This document shows positions 1 to 6,265 of a stretch of DNA of 6,265 nt, in pieces. The notes under the pieces were generated by a model. The model saw only the letters and a program-made list of their open reading frames with translations. It was not told where the DNA came from and ran no database searches. The first letter of the stretch is position 1, and each line of letters starts with the position of its first letter. Source of the stretch: Acidobacteriota bacterium (GTDB lineage: Bacteria > Acidobacteriota > Vicinamibacteria > Marinacidobacterales > SMYC01); NCBI GenBank assembly GCA_029263435.1, contig JAJCXL010000067.1, forward strand, positions 1-6,265. The letters are read 5' to 3'. The translations under genes and the position numbers were made by a program.

Positions 1-806
1 ACGCCGCGCATCCGAGGATCGAGCGCGTCTCTCAGCGCGTCTCCGAGCGCGTTGAACGCAACGACCAGGAACAAGATCGCGGCGCCGGGGGCCACGGAAA
101 GCAACGGCTGGGTCGTCAAATAGCGGTAACCATCATTCACCATCGCGCCCCACGCGGCTTCCGGGGGGGCGACCCCGACGCCGAGAAAGCTGAGCGCGGC
201 TTCTCCGAGAATCGCGTAGCCGAGGTTCAACGTCGCCAAGACGAGAACCGGGGAAAGACACTGCGGAAGGATATGACGCGCGATTACTCTCGGTGTGCTC
301 GCCCCCAGCGCGCGCGACGCGGTCACGAACTCCCGCTCTTTCACGCCCAAGACCACGCCGCGGACGACGCGGCTGTAGGTGGGGACGAGGGCTATCGCGA
401 GGGCGAGGGTGACGCTGACGAGCCCGCCGCCGAGTAAGGCCGCGACGACGAGCGCGAACACGACCGGAGGAATGATCATAATGGCATCGACGCTCCGCAT
501 GACGACCACGTCGGTCCATCGACCGAAATAGCCGGACAGAACACCCGCCGCGGTGCCGACGAGAGCCGCGAGCGTCACGGACCCTACCCCCGCCAGAATA
601 GCGACCCGCGTTGCGTAGATCAGTCGACTCCAGACGTCTCTTCCCAGCGCGTCGGTACCGAGCAGGTGATTTGCCGACGGTGAGGCGAGCGCGTTTGCGA
701 GCTCCTGGGCGTTCGGGTCGTGTGGGACGAGCCAAGGCGCGCACGACGCGGCCCCTAGGAAAGAAGCGATGACGATACCTGGTGCGACGAGCCGAGCCCG
801 CTTCAC
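1..806 (-). CDS. ABC transporter permease, DppC/OppC type, C-terminus cut by window edge (partial)
   Basis: The second channel subunit, with 268 residues visible. I place the start at GTG 804-806, whose last two bases form the DppB stop (GTGA overlap); this gives MKRARLVAPGIVIASFLGAA, a short basic start plus first membrane helix as in the family. Then come LVPHDPNAQ (26-34), HLLGTDALGRDVWSRLIYATR (47-67, the DppC/OppC signature), helices near 68-90, 110-141, 182-210 and 235-253, and the EAA loop at 159-181 (EFVTASRALGASTPRVIARH, then ILP). FNALGDALRDALDPRMRG at the edge matches the usual last residues, so only a few codons are missing. An overlapping open frame at 133-813 on the same strand is out of frame with these motifs and is not a gene. 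ATPase genes would be expected beyond the left edge. Confidence 0.96.
   Translation of the reverse strand, partial: MKRARLVAPGIVIASFLGAASCAPWLVPHDPNAQELANALASPSANHLLGTDALGRDVWSRLIYATRVAILAGVGSVTLAALVGTAAGVLSGYFGRWTDVVVMRSVDAIMIIPPVVFALVVAALLGGGLVSVTLALAIALVPTYSRVVRGVVLGVKEREFVTASRALGASTPRVIARHILPQCLSPVLVLATLNLGYAILGEAALSFLGVGVAPPEAAWGAMVNDGYRYLTTQPLLSVAPGAAILFLVVAFNALGDALRDALDPRMRG
803..806 (-). promoter_or_regulatory. GTGA start/stop overlap coupling the two permease genes
   Basis: The DppC-type GTG (804-806) and DppB-type TGA (803-805) overlap. Coupled translation would favour equal amounts of the two channel subunits. A GAGAG run about 10 bases upstream might act as a weak ribosome binding site. 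Confidence 0.6.
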
Positions 807-1750
807 CGGTCACTCTCGACTCTCGGATCGACGATCCCGTAAGAACAGTCCACCGCGAGGTTACCCAGCAGCACGACGAGCGCGAGGACGAGGACGCTCG
901 CTTGCACCACGACGAAGTCCTTGTCGAAGATGGCCTGGACGATCATCCGTCCGGTCCCTGGAATGTTGAACACGGTCTCCACGATCACCGAGCCGCCCAC
1001 GATATGTCGGAGGTACACACCGAGCACGGTGAGTACCGGAATGAGTCCGTTGCGAAGGACGTGGCTCATCAAGACCCGGCCTTCACCGGCTCCGAAGGCG
1101 CGGGCCGTCGTGACATAGTTTTCCCGCAAGACCTCGATCATTGCGGCTCGCGTTTGTCGAGTCATCGCCGCTAGGGGCACGACCGAAAGGCACGCCACGG
1201 GCATCACCAACTGACGAAGACTCAGCCAGAAATTCGTAAACGGTGACGTGTAGCCTTGCACGGGCAACCAGCCAAGCGTCAACGCGAACACGTAGATCCC
1301 GAGAATCCCGAGCCAGAACACGGGGACGGACATCGCCAAGCTGGCTAGAGTCGAGATCGTGCGGTCGACGGCGCTACCTTGCTTCCACGCGCATAGCAGC
1401 CCGCTACCAACGCCTACGACGCTCGCCACCGCGAGCGCCAACCCACCGACGAAAACGGTGATCGGAAGACGTCGAGCGATGAGCTCGGAGACATCTTCTC
1501 CGTACATCACGGACGTTCCAAGGTCTCCGTGCCAGAGCTTTCCAACCCAGTGCAAGTACTGCGTGAACAAAGGGCGGTCCAGCCAGAGCTCCTCCCTCAG
1601 TCGGGTGATCTCTTCCGGACTCGCGGACAAGCCGAGCATCGTCAGGACCGGGTCTCCGGGGATCACGTGAAGCAGGGAGAAGACGAGCATCGTGGCGAGG
1701 ACGAGAATCACTGCCGAGTGCATCAATCGGCGAGAGATGTAAGCGTACAT
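803..1750 (-). CDS. ABC transporter permease, DppB/OppB type
   Basis: This complete 315-residue inner-membrane protein forms half of the import channel. The N-terminus is the family's typical YISRRL...TMLVFSLLHVIPGDPV, with a first membrane helix at about 11-29, followed by an extracytoplasmic region containing LDRPLFTQYLHWV and HGDLGTS. Further helices fall near 98-119, 134-158, 179-197, 236-258 and 281-301. The cytoplasmic EAA loop that docks on the ATPase is at 210-239 (ENYVTTARAFGAGEGRVL, then LIPV). ETVFNIPGTGRMI (258-270) is another strong DppB/OppB signature. ATG at 1748-1750 gives the expected N-terminus; the 12 bases before it (CCCCGTCTCTCC on the coding strand) contain no ribosome binding site. 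The stop overlaps the next permease start by 4 bases, as is common for these paired subunits. Which solute it carries depends on the binding protein and is unknown. Confidence 0.97.
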   Translation of the reverse strand: MYAYISRRLMHSAVILVLATMLVFSLLHVIPGDPVLTMLGLSASPEEITRLREELWLDRPLFTQYLHWVGKLWHGDLGTSVMYGEDVSELIARRLPITVFVGGLALAVASVVGVGSGLLCAWKQGSAVDRTISTLASLAMSVPVFWLGILGIYVFALTLGWLPVQGYTSPFTNFWLSLRQLVMPVACLSVVPLAAMTRQTRAAMIEVLRENYVTTARAFGAGEGRVLMSHVLRNGLIPVLTVLGVYLRHIVGGSVIVETVFNIPGTGRMIVQAIFDKDFVVVQASVLVLALVVLLGNLAVDCSYGIVDPRVESDR

Positions 1751-1762
1751 GGAGAGACGGGG

Positions 1763-3307
1763 TCAATCTCGCACGATGCGGACGTCGGCGGGGGTCCACT
1801 GCGTTCGGTTCAAGCGGTACAAGCCGTCGTCATGAACGTTGCGGTGCCTCGCCGCCATATCCACCCGCGACCAAAGATAGAGAATCATCGCGTGGTGATC
1901 GACGGCGATCCGAGAAACCTCTTGGGTCAATCTCTGCTTGTCCTCGAGGTCCGGGACTCTGCGTGCTTCGTCCAGCGTCGCTTCATATTCCGGGGGATGG
2001 TCCACGCTCGTCCAAAGCGGGGATCTCTCGGAGAGATCGGTCGACAAGGCCCGGGTGGCATCCGGGTTGGGTGCCCCCGGCGCGCACCACATCAAGCCAT
2101 CCCAGCCGCCTCCGATGACGATCTTGTTGAGCCGTCCCGTATCCACCAACGCCATCTCGGCGTCGATCCCCACCCGAGCCAGATAGCCTTGGACGGCGGT
2201 GAACGCGTCGACGGTCAGGGCAGGCTGGTTCCACGTCGTGAGCCGAGTTCGAAAACCATTCGGATAGCCGGCCTCGGCGAGAAGCTCGCGCGCGCGGTCG
2301 GGATCATACGGATAGCCGCGGACTCCCGGATTGTAGGCCCAGTGGGACGGGCTCACAATCTGATTCGTGGGCTCGAACATCCCGTAAGTCAGCTCCTCGA
2401 TAATGGCGTTCGTATCGACGGAGTGAATGACGGCTCGGCGAACCCGAACATCCGCGAACGGAGACTCTGGATTCGCACTATCGAAGGCCAACCCGAACCC
2501 TCCCACCCCAACCGTGGCGCGGGAGATCTCGAAACGCTCATCGCTCATCATCTCGAAAGCGTCTTTCGGCGCAAGCTCCACGACCGCGTCGACGTCGCCG
2601 TTCTTGAAAGCGGCGATGAGCGTCATGGGGTGCGCGATGATGACCCACTCGACCCCGTCGACATAAGGCTTGCCTTCCTGCCAGTAATCGTCGAAGCGCT
2701 CGTAGACTTGCCTCACGTCGCGATCCCACGACACGAATCGAAACGGCCCGGTGCCGATCGGATTCCTCTCGCTCCATCTCCGGCCGTGCTTTTCGAAAGC
2801 GCTCGGCGAGATGATCGTCCCTGGCGCACCGGCGAGATTTCCCAGAATCGTATTGTCCAGCTCCGAGAGGGTTAGCTTGAGTCGATAATCGTCGAGCCTC
2901 TCGACTTCGGTGACTTTGGACAGCTCCGTTCGACCGGAAGCCCGATACTGGTCGAGGTTCCACTTCACCGCGGCCGCGTCGAATCGCGTCCCGTCGTGAA
3001 ACGAGACCCCACGTCTCAGGGTGAGGAAGATGGCCGGGGTGTCGACATCGACCGACCACTCGGTCGCGAGCCACGGAGTCGGGTTTCCGGCGGGATCGAA
3101 TCGGATCAGAGTCTCGAGGCAAGTGTTGAGCAGGCGCGACGAGTTGACACGGCGAACGCCGGGAGGATAGCCGAGCACCACGGCATCGGCTTGGGCTCCG
3201 ATGCGAAAGACGTTGTCGTTCGGTAGCTCGAAGCTGCCGCAGTGAGCTAGCAGTGCCGCCGTCAGCGCCGTGGTCGCGGCCGTGAGGAGGGGGCGATATC
3301 GAATCAT
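1763..3307 (-). CDS. ABC transporter extracellular solute-binding protein, family 5 (peptide/nickel/opine type), lipoprotein
   Basis: This complete 514-residue protein captures solute outside the inner membrane and delivers it to the permeases encoded next. It begins with a short basic start (MIRYR), a hydrophobic stretch (residues 7-20) and LLAHC ending at C23, which looks like a lipoprotein signal although His just before the Cys is unusual. The mature part carries the family 5 hallmarks: SSRLLNTCLETLIRFDPAGN (57-74), LRRGVSFHDGTRFDAAAVKW (97-116), NPIGTGPF (182-189), DVRVRRAVIHSVD (286-298) and YPYDPDRARELLAEAGYPNG (332-351). Length is usual for the family. Members bind oligopeptides, dipeptides, glutathione, nickel chelates, opines or other solutes, and the ligand cannot be told from these motifs. 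The amidase just upstream hints at an amide-containing solute (inference). The stop is followed after 12 bases by the first permease. Confidence 0.96.
   Translation of the reverse strand: MIRYRPLLTAATTALTAALLAHCGSFELPNDNVFRIGAQADAVVLGYPPGVRRVNSSRLLNTCLETLIRFDPAGNPTPWLATEWSVDVDTPAIFLTLRRGVSFHDGTRFDAAAVKWNLDQYRASGRTELSKVTEVERLDDYRLKLTLSELDNTILGNLAGAPGTIISPSAFEKHGRRWSERNPIGTGPFRFVSWDRDVRQVYERFDDYWQEGKPYVDGVEWVIIAHPMTLIAAFKNGDVDAVVELAPKDAFEMMSDERFEISRATVGVGGFGLAFDSANPESPFADVRVRRAVIHSVDTNAIIEELTYGMFEPTNQIVSPSHWAYNPGVRGYPYDPDRARELLAEAGYPNGFRTRLTTWNQPALTVDAFTAVQGYLARVGIDAEMALVDTGRLNKIVIGGGWDGLMWCAPGAPNPDATRALSTDLSERSPLWTSVDHPPEYEATLDEARRVPDLEDKQRLTQEVSRIAVDHHAMILYLWSRVDMAARHRNVHDDGLYRLNRTQWTPADVRIVRD
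3239..3307 (-). other. Putative lipoprotein signal peptide of the solute-binding protein
   Basis: Codons 1-23 of the binding protein: positive n-region (R3, R5), hydrophobic core rich in Ala, Leu and Thr, then L20-A21-H22-C23. Usual lipoboxes have Gly, Ala or Ser before the Cys; His is atypical. If signal peptidase II does not act here, the segment could be a plain secretion signal or membrane anchor instead. Confidence 0.6.
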
Positions 3308-3313
3308 TCCTTA
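3308..3313 (-). promoter_or_regulatory. Purine-rich ribosome-binding-like site abutting the binding-protein start
   Basis: On the coding strand the amidase stop and the next start read TAAGGAATG. AAGGA resembles a Shine-Dalgarno core but has no spacer before ATG, which is too close for normal use. No other start codon lies in the first 23 codons, so the start itself is firm. More probably the terminating amidase ribosome restarts here. Confidence 0.3.
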
Positions 3314-4723
3314 AAGCCGCGGGGCGACGAAGCCACCGAGTCGATTCTCTAGCTCGAGGGCGACGCGCAAGACGATGTCTTCACGCGCGGGTGCCCCGAT
3401 GATCTGGACGCCCACCGGAAGCCCCGTCGGACCACCGGGAGCGGTCGCGACCCGGAGCGTGGCTGCGGGCCATCCCGTCAAGTTGTAGGTTTGGGTGTAG
3501 CTGATGCCGAGCACGGTGTCCGCCTGCCGCAGACCTCCGTGAGGCCTCGCTGGAAAGCCGGCGACCGGGCAGAGAATGACATCGTAGTCCGCCATGAATG
3601 CGATCATGGTGGCGCGAAAGCGGTTGAGACGGGTGATGAAGCGGTTGATGTCGCCCAGGCTCAGGGGAGGGGCGTGGGCTCTGGCGGCGCCGATCGAATC
3701 GGCGACCAAAGAAGACATCGTCGACGTTCCCATCGCTTGGAGTGACGCTTGGAAGTCGACGAGGCCTTCCGCGGACAGTCCGAAGACGAGCTCTGAGGTC
3801 TCCTCGATCCCGGCGGGGCGTGCGTGCTCGACTCGGTCGACGGCGTCCGTCAGGCTAAGGGCCGCACGCTCGACGGCCGTGATGGTATCGGGGTCCGGAG
3901 AGTAAATTCCATTATCCGTGTGGAACGAGATGCGAAGATCTTTCAGGGGGACGGTGTCGGGATCTCCGAGGGGCATCGGTCGGACCGACGGGTCTCGCCA
4001 ATCCGGACCGGACAGGATTGGCAGAGCGGCCACCAAGTCGGAGACGTTTCGGGCGAGAGGGCCTAGCTGCGCGCGCTCTTGACCGAGACCGAGGTGAGGC
4101 GGGAACGTGCCGGTACGAGGTGCCCGTCCGGAGGTGGGGCAAAGTCCGGCGACGCCGCAGAAATGCGCGGGCAACCGGATGCTGCCGCCGCTATCGGAGC
4201 CGAGACCCAAAGGAGAACCGTAGGCCGCGATAATGGCGGCCTCGCCGCCACTGCTGCCTCCGGGCGTTCGCTCGAAATCGTAAGGGTTGTTGGTGCGTCC
4301 GTGGACGTCGTTATCCGTTTCGACCGCGAAGCCGATCTCCGGCGTGTTGGTCTTACCCAGAACAATCGCTCCGGCCGCCTTGAGTCGACAAACGAGGGTG
4401 GCGTCCTGATCGGGGACGACGTGGCGGCGTCCTTCCGTTCCCGAGGTGCACGGCATGCCGGAGACCTCGATGAGATCCTTGACGGTGAAGGGGACGCCGT
4501 GGAACGGCCCGACGTCCTCTCCGCGCGCCAACGCTTCGTCTGCCCGAGAGGCCATGTCGAGGGCGGAATCTCGCGCCAGATGAACGACCGCGTTGAGTCG
4601 ATCGTGCACGGACTCGATGCGATCCAAGTGGGCGGAGACGACTTGTGTCGAGGAGACCTGCCGTGTCCTGATCGCTTCCGCTAGACGGAGCGCAGACCAT
4701 GCGACGAGCTCTTCTTCGCTCAT
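3311..4723 (-). CDS. Amidase-signature (AS) family hydrolase
   Basis: This complete 470-residue protein hydrolyses a carbon-nitrogen amide bond, judging from its family. The catalytic triad is visible: K82 in FTVKDLIEVSG, cis-Ser S157 in PGGSSGGE and nucleophile S181 in DSGGSIRLPAHFCG. The spacings of 75 and 24 residues equal those I recall for FAAH and GatA, so the enzyme should be active. The C-terminal part keeps the family pattern YNLTGWPAA...GLPVGVQIIG. There is no signal peptide, so it should be cytoplasmic and act on imported or internal substrate. It is unlikely to be the tRNA amidotransferase subunit GatA because no GatB or GatC gene adjoins it. The substrate cannot be read from sequence. 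ATG at 4721-4723 overlaps the DUF35 stop as ATGA, and there is no ribosome binding site ahead of it, which favours coupled translation. The stop lies 3 bases before the binding-protein start, linking the enzyme to the importer. Confidence 0.96.
   Translation of the reverse strand: MSEEELVAWSALRLAEAIRTRQVSSTQVVSAHLDRIESVHDRLNAVVHLARDSALDMASRADEALARGEDVGPFHGVPFTVKDLIEVSGMPCTSGTEGRRHVVPDQDATLVCRLKAAGAIVLGKTNTPEIGFAVETDNDVHGRTNNPYDFERTPGGSSGGEAAIIAAYGSPLGLGSDSGGSIRLPAHFCGVAGLCPTSGRAPRTGTFPPHLGLGQERAQLGPLARNVSDLVAALPILSGPDWRDPSVRPMPLGDPDTVPLKDLRISFHTDNGIYSPDPDTITAVERAALSLTDAVDRVEHARPAGIEETSELVFGLSAEGLVDFQASLQAMGTSTMSSLVADSIGAARAHAPPLSLGDINRFITRLNRFRATMIAFMADYDVILCPVAGFPARPHGGLRQADTVLGISYTQTYNLTGWPAATLRVATAPGGPTGLPVGVQIIGAPAREDIVLRVALELENRLGGFVAPRL
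4720..4723 (-). promoter_or_regulatory. ATGA start/stop overlap coupling DUF35 and amidase translation
   Basis: The amidase ATG (4721-4723) and the DUF35 TGA (4720-4722) share bases, and no Shine-Dalgarno-like sequence is found in the preceding 25 bases. This arrangement usually means termination-reinitiation, giving related amounts of the two proteins. Confidence 0.6.
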
Positions 4724-5163
4724 GATGATGTATCGAGAGAGCGTGGTCGGAACCGGATGAGGGTCGTCTCGTCCGTCACGGCGTCATAAACGGCTTCGAC
4801 CTCCATGCCGATCCGGATCGCCTTCGGATCGCATGCCACGTCGATGAGGCTCGTCGGCATACGAGCGCCCTCATCGAGATCGACGAGCGCGATGACGTAG
4901 GGAGCTCGATCCGCGAAAGCAGGCGCGGGAGCTCGGTGAACGATGGCGAAGCTGTAGAGGACACCCTCGCCTTTCGAGGGTATCCAGCGGGTCTGCCGCG
5001 AGAAGCAACGCGGACACAATGCGCGAGGATAGAAGAAGCACCGATCGCAGTCGTCGCAGTGCTTCAGCCACAGGGCGCCCTTCTTGGCTTGCTCCCAGAA
5101 GAAGTCGGATTCCGGTTGAGCGAGAGGCTCGGGCAGTCTCGCAGATCCGTCGTTATCGGTCAC
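4720..5163 (-). CDS. Zn-ribbon and OB-fold (DUF35) protein, thiolase partner
   Basis: This 147-residue protein has the size and layout of the DUF35 family. An N-terminal helix (residues about 17-34, ESDFFWEQAKKGALWLK) is followed by a rubredoxin-like zinc ribbon with C36-x2-C39 and C50-x2-C53 (an extra C42 lies between), then an OB-fold domain (about 66-140, including GEGVLYSFAIVHRAP and PYVIALVDLDEG). Such proteins bind thiolases, HMG-CoA synthases or thiolase-like aldolases and help hold the CoA substrate; they are not known as stand-alone enzymes. The neighbouring thiolase gene supports that role. GTG at 5161-5163 is chosen because the in-frame codon four upstream is the thiolase stop and the family N-terminus must be kept. 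No clear ribosome binding site precedes it, so it may rely on ribosomes finishing the thiolase. Its end overlaps the amidase start by 4 bases. A cytoplasmic complex with the upstream protein is inferred. Confidence 0.94.
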   Translation of the reverse strand: MTDNDGSARLPEPLAQPESDFFWEQAKKGALWLKHCDDCDRCFFYPRALCPRCFSRQTRWIPSKGEGVLYSFAIVHRAPAPAFADRAPYVIALVDLDEGARMPTSLIDVACDPKAIRIGMEVEAVYDAVTDETTLIRFRPRSLDTSS

Positions 5164-5172
5164 GGCTTCGGC

Positions 5173-6265
5173 TCAATCGGTTCCGAGAACGAGAGTGCTG
5201 CAGGAAGAAAGAATACCGCCGATCCCGTTGACGAGAGAGCGGTGACAGTTGTCGACTTGGCGCTCGCCGCATTCGCTCCGGAGCTGGCGGGTGGCTTCGA
5301 TGAGGAGAAACACTCCGTGCATTCCGGTATGCGTATGAGAGAGACCCCCACCGTCGGTATTGACCGGCAGTCTGCCGCCAGGAGCGATCGCTTCGGCGTT
5401 GACGAAGTCGGCTCCCTCGCCGCGAGCACAAAAACCGAGCGCTTCGAGGCTGAGCAGGACCGAATAGGTAAAGGCGTCGTAGAGCATCGCGTGGTCGATG
5501 TCGTCGTGGGTCACGCCCGCTTCGGCCATCGCTCGTCGCCCGGTTCTCTCGGCGATCAGAGCGGTCAAGTCCGGCATTTGGCTAATGATGCCGTGATCGT
5601 GGCCTTCGGCGGTACCGAGCACCCATACAGGCTCTTTCGCGAGATCGCGGGCCCGATCTTCTCGAGTCAGCACGACCGCACCGCCGGCATCCGTCACGAG
5701 ACAGCAATCCGCGCGACGAAAGGGCCATACGATCCAAGGAGACGCGTGATAGTCCGAAAGGCGCATCGGTCGGTCATGCATCCATGCCTTGGGGTTGAGC
5801 TGAGCCCACGCGCGGCTGGCCATCGCGATCTCGGCAAGAGCGCCGCGGGTTCGTTCTTCTCCGTTCTCATGCATGTAGCGCGCGCAAGAGAGGGCATAGC
5901 CGGCAGGAGCCCCCACGATGCCGTGGGGAATCTCGTACTGGGTCGAAGGTTGGTTCGGGTCGGGGCTGTCGAGAACGTTTCCGTGCACGAGGCCGGCCGC
6001 ATCCTGCCATCCCGGGAGACGTTGGTTGCGACCCGCTTGTCCATGGGTGATGAGAGCGACGTCGCAGTAGCGGGCACGAAGGGCTGCTGCCGCGTGTCTC
6101 ACATGGGACTCGAAGGAGCCGCCGCCTATCCAAGTACCATCCGAATATGCGGGCTCGATGCCGATATATTCCGCGACGCTCAGCGGTGAGAGCCGCGCGG
6201 TGAAGAGGCCGTCGACGTCGCTCTTGGAGAGACCGGCATCTTCGAGGGCATTCGAGGCGGCTTCC
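5173..6265 (-). CDS. Thiolase-superfamily protein, SCP2/lipid-transfer thiolase-like, N-terminus missing (partial)
   Basis: The frame is open to the right edge and stops with TGA at 5173-5175. It shows 363 residues, probably lacking a few tens at the N-terminus. The start cannot be seen: the GTG at 6100-6102 is internal, because conserved thiolase-fold sequence continues upstream of it. Family signs in order are an N-terminal helix (ALEDAGLSKSDVDGLF), the GGGSFESHVRHAAAAL segment (6088-6126 and on), YDAFT followed by LEALGFCARGEG (from 5481), NTDGGGLSHTHTGMHG (5314-5361) and a C-terminal NGIGG...STLVLG. This resembles the non-canonical acetyl-CoA acetyltransferase/SCP2-thiolase-like group. 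Where true thiolases carry the nucleophilic Cys (N-x-x-C-x-x-G), this protein has GGGS and no Cys, so ordinary thiolysis is doubtful. Related proteins such as Ltp2 cleave carbon-carbon bonds of acyl-CoAs by a retro-aldol reaction together with a DUF35 protein, and such a partner is encoded 9 bases downstream. The protein is likely cytoplasmic. Family is confident; reaction and substrate are unknown. Confidence 0.93.
   Translation of the reverse strand, partial: EAASNALEDAGLSKSDVDGLFTARLSPLSVAEYIGIEPAYSDGTWIGGGSFESHVRHAAAALRARYCDVALITHGQAGRNQRLPGWQDAAGLVHGNVLDSPDPNQPSTQYEIPHGIVGAPAGYALSCARYMHENGEERTRGALAEIAMASRAWAQLNPKAWMHDRPMRLSDYHASPWIVWPFRRADCCLVTDAGGAVVLTREDRARDLAKEPVWVLGTAEGHDHGIISQMPDLTALIAERTGRRAMAEAGVTHDDIDHAMLYDAFTYSVLLSLEALGFCARGEGADFVNAEAIAPGGRLPVNTDGGGLSHTHTGMHGVFLLIEATRQLRSECGERQVDNCHRSLVNGIGGILSSCSTLVLGTD

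Noticed and set aside
21..56. About three near-copies of a 12-base unit (gagcgcgtctct-like)
   Set aside because: They encode ALGDALRDALD, the normal conserved C-terminal helix of DppC-type permeases, so protein constraint explains the repetition.
133..813. A 226-codon minus-strand open frame overlapping the DppC-type gene
   Set aside because: It is in a different frame from the permease, extremely Arg-rich, and lacks membrane helices, whereas the frame starting at GTG 804-806 holds all permease motifs.
1529..2875. A 448-codon open frame on the plus strand opposite the binding protein and first permease
   Set aside because: Its codons are in exact register with the codons of both minus-strand genes (which share a frame), so it stays open simply because those genes avoid TTA, CTA and TCA codons. 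Its product is Arg/His/Asp-rich with no recognisable motif, and it crosses a gene junction.
3311..4723. Amidase as GatA of the tRNA-dependent amidotransferase
   Set aside because: No GatB or GatC gene adjoins it, and it sits between catabolic and transport genes; the shared triad belongs to the whole amidase-signature family.
6100..6102. GTG as a possible start of the thiolase gene
   Set aside because: At least 54 further in-frame codons upstream encode normal thiolase N-terminal sequence up to the window edge, so this GTG is an internal valine.
4936..6189. A 417-codon open frame on the plus strand opposite the thiolase and DUF35 genes
   Set aside because: It is in antisense register with both genes, which are in the same frame as each other. 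The strong family motifs are all on the minus strand, and the plus-strand product resembles nothing known to me.

Overview
This is a gene-dense, GC-rich bacterial stretch. Six protein genes, all on the minus strand, fill it almost completely, so it reads from right (6265) to left (1). No gap between neighbouring genes exceeds 12 bases, and two junctions are 4-base start/stop overlaps. It looks like the interior of one polycistronic operon: the first gene is cut at the right edge, the last at the left edge, and no promoter or terminator lies inside.

In transcription order: (1) a thiolase-superfamily protein of the SCP2/lipid-transfer thiolase-like branch, missing its N-terminus and lacking the usual nucleophilic cysteine; (2) a small zinc-ribbon/OB-fold (DUF35) protein, the usual partner of such thiolases; (3) an amidase-signature hydrolase with an intact Lys-Ser-Ser triad; (4) a family 5 extracellular solute-binding lipoprotein; (5) a DppB/OppB-type permease; (6) a DppC/OppC-type permease cut off close to its natural end. 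The ATPases needed to drive the importer are not in the window and would be expected further left.

A plausible reading is an uptake-and-breakdown unit. The binding protein and permeases import a peptide-like or other amide-containing solute, the amidase hydrolyses an amide bond, and the thiolase-like/DUF35 pair acts on a CoA-linked acyl chain. The families are clear from the sequence; the joint pathway and substrate are inference, and no CoA ligase is seen here to connect the amidase product to the CoA step.

The host cannot be named. The lipoprotein-type binding protein and operon style are bacterial, the GC content is high but not extreme, and ribosome binding sites are weak or absent at most starts, suggesting translational coupling. 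No RNA genes, CRISPR arrays, mobile elements or gene remnants were found. I see no clear new system; the most interesting points are the cysteine-less thiolase with its DUF35 partner next to an amidase and importer, and the shared reading frame of thiolase and DUF35 separated by a single stop codon.
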